A model generated the notes under the pieces. That model did not search any database, was not told the origin of the DNA, and saw only the letters and a program-made list of their open reading frames with translations. The position numbers and the translations under genes were made by a program. Below, one piece after another: positions 59,301-64,000 of a stretch of 64,000 nucleotides of DNA (within the stretch, counting starts at the first letter, position 1; each line of letters opens with the position of its first letter). The stretch covers positions 13,914,455-13,978,454 of the forward strand of contig NC_133581.1 in the NCBI RefSeq assembly GCF_964106895.1, read 5' to 3'. The stretch is from Numenius arquata. Lineage: Eukaryota > Chordata > Aves > Charadriiformes > Scolopacidae.

Positions 59301-62300
59301 TTTCAGATGCCAAGTTCATGAGCTTCTAAAAGCAGCTGATTATCTGGCTTTTTGTGGACTGGAGTCAGTGCTTTCTTGAGGGCTGAGGTGCTTCCAGCTG
59401 CCCTGGGCTAGTCATCTAGAATAACTCGTTGCTTCGAAAAAAGATAAAAAAGGCGGGGGGCTGGCAGGCAGGAGGGAGGAAACAAAAAAAAAAAAACCCA
59501 CAATCCCAAACCCACAACACTTCTAACCTGAAGACATGGGTGGATCAGCCCTGAGCTGGAAACTTTGGGGCAGTTGAGCAGTGCCTGAATTTGAGAAGGC
59601 TTCCTCTGCAGCTACCTAACCCTGCTGGAGCTCTTGGTTTTAGGAGCCACATGCTCAAACCTCCCTGTGTCCCCCCAGCTGCCTCCTGCAGTCCTGGGAG
59701 GACTGGCGATGGGATGCTGCAGTGCTCTCAGCTCATGGATGTCCCTCATGATGTTAGACCTAGTGCTGTGCTCCTGAGCACAGGGACTTTGGAGGCACCT
59801 GTTGCATCCTATAGGAGATGCATCCTATAGGAGAGCAGCTGGGTCAGCAGAGAAGTCCAGCTAGAAGCTGCCTCCCCTTTGCTCCCTGCTTTTCCTGCCA
59901 GCCCAGGGAAGCCTTTGGCAAGGGGTGGGAGCACCCAATTAGTGGTGTGAAGCTGCCTGGCTGAGGGATCATGGGGAGGGCATTTTTCACGGTTCTTGCT
60001 GGTTTAATGATTCCTGGTGGGATTATTGCTTTCCCTGGGAGGGAAAAGTGTGCAGCAGGGAGCTAGTTTCTGCCTCTGGATGCTTGCCTGAGGCGGCTGG
60101 TGGTGTGCAGGGGGTTGGATAAACACCACAGACATATCTAGATAAGAATAAAGATGGGTTGGGTTTTTTTGGAGGCTTTGTGGCTGCTGTTTTCACTTGC
60201 TGATTTGTATTTGTTTTCTTTTCCAAGTTCTGGCAACGTTTGGAGGTGGCAGTGCTCCTTCCTGCAAGGAGCCAAACATACGGTGGGAAGGCTGGGTGGA
60301 CCAGGCGACAGGCTTTTCCTTCTTTGCATGTTGTGATCAGTGCTGGCTGCTTCCTGCAACATGAACCTGCCCTGCTTGTCTGAGGGACAACTTGAGCTTA
60401 ATTAATTGTCACAAAGCACCTCGTGGTCTCCTTGGACTCTTGACCAGTATGCCCAGGCCTTTGATTAATAGTTTGTGCCTGTAGAAAGTCAGGGGTTTCC
60501 CAGGCTTGCTCCAAGAACATCTTTCCTTCCTCTCCTCCCTACCCCGGTTCCTCTGGGATAGGGCTTTCTCAGGGCGGCTTGTCAAGTCCTCAGGGTCCCA
60601 TCCCAAAGGGGTGGCTCTGCGAGGCTTTCCCAGGGCTAAGCCAGCCTGGCCGCCAGGTTGTGCCACATCATTCCTGGCCCAAGTTATTCCCACCTGCTCC
60701 AACATAAATCAGTGGGGAAGGAAGCTGTATCTGCACAGGGATTTGTAATGAGAAAAGGATTCCTGTAGGGTTTGGGTTTTTTTATAAATTATATTAAAAA
60801 AAAAAAAGTCCTTTTCAGTTGCTCGTTCTAGCCTGTTAAAAATCTTACAAACTCGGCATCTTATGTTGTGGAAGGACACTTGCTGTCCCACTCTGACAGG
60901 GAAATATTCCTGGGACCCAGGAGTGGATGCACTAGAAACAACACTGCTTTTCGTCTTTGAGATGCTGCATGTGGAGGACTAGTTGTCCCTCAAATCTACT
61001 TTACCTTAAGTAATTTTTGGAGTGTTTTAACACGATTTGAGGATTGCCTAGGCTGCAATAAGGGACTTAGTACTATCCTCTTTGAATTAATTTGGTTTTT
61101 TAATGACCTGCTGGGATTGTAAAGAAGTTGGGGTAGGAGGTTCAAACACCTCTTGGAGAGGTTTCTCCAAAGCAACCCCAGGTGAGCATGAGTTGCATGA
61201 AGATCAAGCTCCTAAATGCTTCTGAAAAACCAATATATTTTTATTGCATTTATTGGAGCCCTTCGCTGGCATCAAAACCCCTTCAGCCAGAGGTTTGCCG
61301 CCTCCCAGCAAGGCAGCTTCAGGGATTAAATTTGGTCATGCAGCCATCATCTCCATCACGTGTTGAAGGACAGTGACTTATTCCCCCTGCAATGGATGGC
61401 CCCTTTCGTTTTAGTGCCAGACAGGGGATTGAATTGCCTCTCCAAGAGGTGCCTCCATTTTAGTGCTTTAAAGAGCTTATTATCTCTGGGTGGGTTCAGG
61501 TGGGGATTGATAACTCTGCCTAATTAATCATGTGCCAGGTAGTGTGAAAACAGAGACTTCTAAAATACCCAAGTGTCCTATCAAAGGTTTCAGCCTGGAT
61601 TAATTCTGGGTCTCTTGTTTGTTTGACTCTGTGTCTGTATGTGTGTGAGAGGGGAAAAAAAGGAACGATTTTAGCTCTTGGCAAATGGTCATTAAAGGTC
61701 TTTTTAATCCTACGAAGTTATAAATAAATATCCGTGGCAGCATGCACCTGCATATTCATCAGTGCATCGCATCCTCTCCTCCAGAGACCCAGCAGTGTGT
61801 CCTTGGCGTGTGGCCGCTTTCTGAAGCAGGGTAGAAAACTGTGAGTTATTCTGGAAATGGAAAACAAAATCTGGAAGGTTTGTTCCTGGTTTTGCATTTT
61901 CTAATTTGTTAATTGCCCTCTCCCCTAGAATGAGAACTGGAGTGGAAAGAGAATTGCTGGTGGCTGACACCAGCTCTTCTGAAGGAGACTGGAAGGCAGG
62001 TTAGGGGAGAACATTTGTAGGTCATCTGGCTTTTTCATGTCCCTGGTCCTAGTCAGAGGAGAGGTGCACAGTCTGAATTTTTCTGTAATCCTATGGAAAT
62101 TAAATCCTTGATCACTTTGAGGTAGAGTGGCAGGTCAGTGCCTATCTCCACTTGCCAAGGTGCGTCTTGTCCTCTGGGCTGGACCGGGAGAGCATCATGA
62201 GGAAACTGCACTCTGAGGGTTGCTTCTGGCTCTTCTGGAAGCACTGGGAGAAATAGGTCATTGGTTGGATTTTCTCCATTTTGGTCTCAGCCTTGCGGGA

Positions 62301-64000
62301 GAGGAAATGCAAATTTGGAGGAAATTGAAACACTTGTCCTCTTTGGCTGGGGAGGAGAAAGGAGGTACTTTGGGTACTTCGGAGCATTTCCAAGGCTTGA
62401 ACAGGCTTTTGCATCTCCAGATTTGCAGCATTCTTCCTGCATCCTGTGTGATGAGAAATACAAGCTGGTTTTGGACTTGCGGAATGGGCTGTGTGTAGTA
62501 ACAGAGGAATATTCACAAATTGCATCATGCTTTCACTGATGACCACTGTGGAAGATGAACACAGCAGGGATGCCGAACCCGCTAGCAGATGCGTGCCAGG
62601 GTTGTATTTGCATGTGGATGGTCTGGCAAATACCCCTTGGAGCCTGGCTTTTAAGAGCTGGATTGTGAGCTACCCCCTGAAGAGGACAGACATTGGGGCA
62701 TCCTGGAGCTGCTGCGCTGGGACTCACAGCTGGGCAGTGGCTGCAGGTACAGCGGTGCCTTGGTGGTGCTGAAGAGCAAGCACCAAATCTTTTATATTAA
62801 AAATAAAGGCAATAATTTTAGGGAAAAATCGAGGGGCAGACTCAACCCTGAAAGGCTTTCCAGTCCAATCTCAAATCCTCAGGGCTGATCTAGGTCAGCC
62901 TAGAGCCTGAAGGTACCTAGATTCAACCTTGCCCCTGTGCTGGGACCTGGACCTCTAAATAATTCCCCAGCCCCTCCTGGGTTCACCGTCTGGGCAGGTT
63001 CAATTGCACAAGGAAAAAGGAGTGTGGCAGCGCAAGAGCCTTTCTACTTTCCCCTCTAATCTACGTGTTGTTGCTAATTTTGCTTTGCCCCCTTGAGAAG
63101 AAACTAAAATTTACTCAGCTGCTTTCATGAAGTCTCTCTTCACTTTTGTGTCTGGGGTTTGATGGGAATGATTACAGCAATAGCTGCTAATGTTTCCCTT
63201 GCAAACCTTCATCTTTATGTCAGACTTTACTAGCCAGCCTGGCCAGCTCTTCTCCCTCTGTGGACAGTAGCCATTAGCGCTTCAAGGGAGAAATATGATG
63301 CATTAAGGTGAGGAAGATGATCCTTCCCCTTCCAGGCTGAAATGCTGTAACATGAGTGTGTGCAGTAGGTGGCGGGGGTAAGGGGGGGTTTGCTTCTTTT
63401 AATTTATAATGAGCTTTTGGTTAGTTACTTATTTGAGGGGTGGACTGGCTAGTAATCATCCCTGAAATGTCATCGCTGTCCATGATCCCCGATGGTTCAA
63501 CACGGCTCTTGACACTGGCCCGCAATGGTGACAAATCTTGGCTTGTTTAAGAAGGGACAAAAAGTTCCTCAGCTCCTTCCCAGTGCTGTTTCTGAAGCCT
63601 TCATATGGGTCTGATGCTGTAGCAGACCCAAAAGCTTGGGTGAAAGAAACAGTGAGAGAAATCCCTGCAGGTGGAGCCCAGATGGGGTGAGCTTCTTCCG
63701 CATCAGCCAGGGTGTGAGCTTCCCTCCCCTAGATCCCTGCTGAAGGCTGTCACCCTGAGGCGCATCCCCATCCTTCATCTCAGCCCTGGGCAGAATTTGT
63801 CCCTGGCTCTTCCCACCCTGCTCAGTATTGGCCAGCCTCAGTGGTACACCGCAGGCATGTTAGTGTGGGTCTGTAATTTTGGGGAGGAAGTGGAGGATAA
63901 AATCCACCAAGCCTCTACTTTGCTCTTACTGGGGGCTTGCTGTCATGGTGCTAATAGCTCTCCAGAAATCTGTCTCTTTGAGCAGTTCCTGCAAGATCCT
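56358..64000 (+). other. presumed first intron, plus strand
   Basis: No coding exon with matching splice sites was recognised. It contains GC-rich DNA near 57440-57760, an exact 16-bp tandem duplication at 59803-59834, A-rich runs near 59482 and 60795, and an AT-rich block at 61681-61780. Open frames of 60-130 residues here lack any family signature. Confidence 0.4.
59803..59834. repeat. 16-bp exact tandem duplication
   Basis: TGCATCCTATAGGAGA occurs twice head to tail. Each copy contains the 10-bp palindrome TCCTATAGGA. Confidence 0.9.

Overview
The window is vertebrate nuclear DNA and almost certainly avian. It carries 5'-truncated CR1 LINE fragments of the bird type, one ending in the (ATTCTATG)n octamer at 24721-24740. 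It also has GT-AG introns, CpG-island promoters and long non-coding stretches, and no bacterial-style gene packing.

Left part (1-11816): the 3' half of LRRC56, on the plus strand. Six coding exons (1769-1946, 4030-4230, 5720-5784, 7733-7907, 10497-10863, 11624-11816) join in one unbroken frame of 393 codons including the stop. They match the C-terminal half of the ciliary assembly protein LRRC56, including the block CGNPTKALRARR and the later IPSPPKSPSP...RLR block. The leucine-rich-repeat exons lie left of the window.

Middle (11817-56100): about 44 kb with no coding gene I can defend. It holds four CR1 3'-end fragments, one decayed reverse-transcriptase fossil, low-complexity tracts, several AT-rich blocks that could be conserved non-coding elements, a small CpG-rich promoter candidate at 39.07-39.30 kb (CRE-like, CCAAT and X-box-like motifs), an unexplained exon-like segment at 55611-55737, and a few strong inverted repeats.

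Right part (56100-64000): a strong CpG island packed with GC boxes. It carries a consensus splice donor on each strand facing outward (minus-strand boundary 56141/56140, plus-strand boundary 56357/56358), which looks like a bidirectional promoter with two non-coding first exons. In mammals the order is LRRC56(+), LMNTD2(-), RASSF7(+), with the last two divergent, so this island may be the LMNTD2/RASSF7 promoter. No coding exon of either gene was recognised. The remaining 7.6 kb reads as first intron.

I found no convincing new biological system. The observations most worth a second look are the divergent island with its missing partners, the orphan exon-like segment beside it, the X-box promoter candidate, a compact A-B-A'-B' inverted repeat at 48.8 kb, and a possible intronic polyadenylation isoform of LRRC56.
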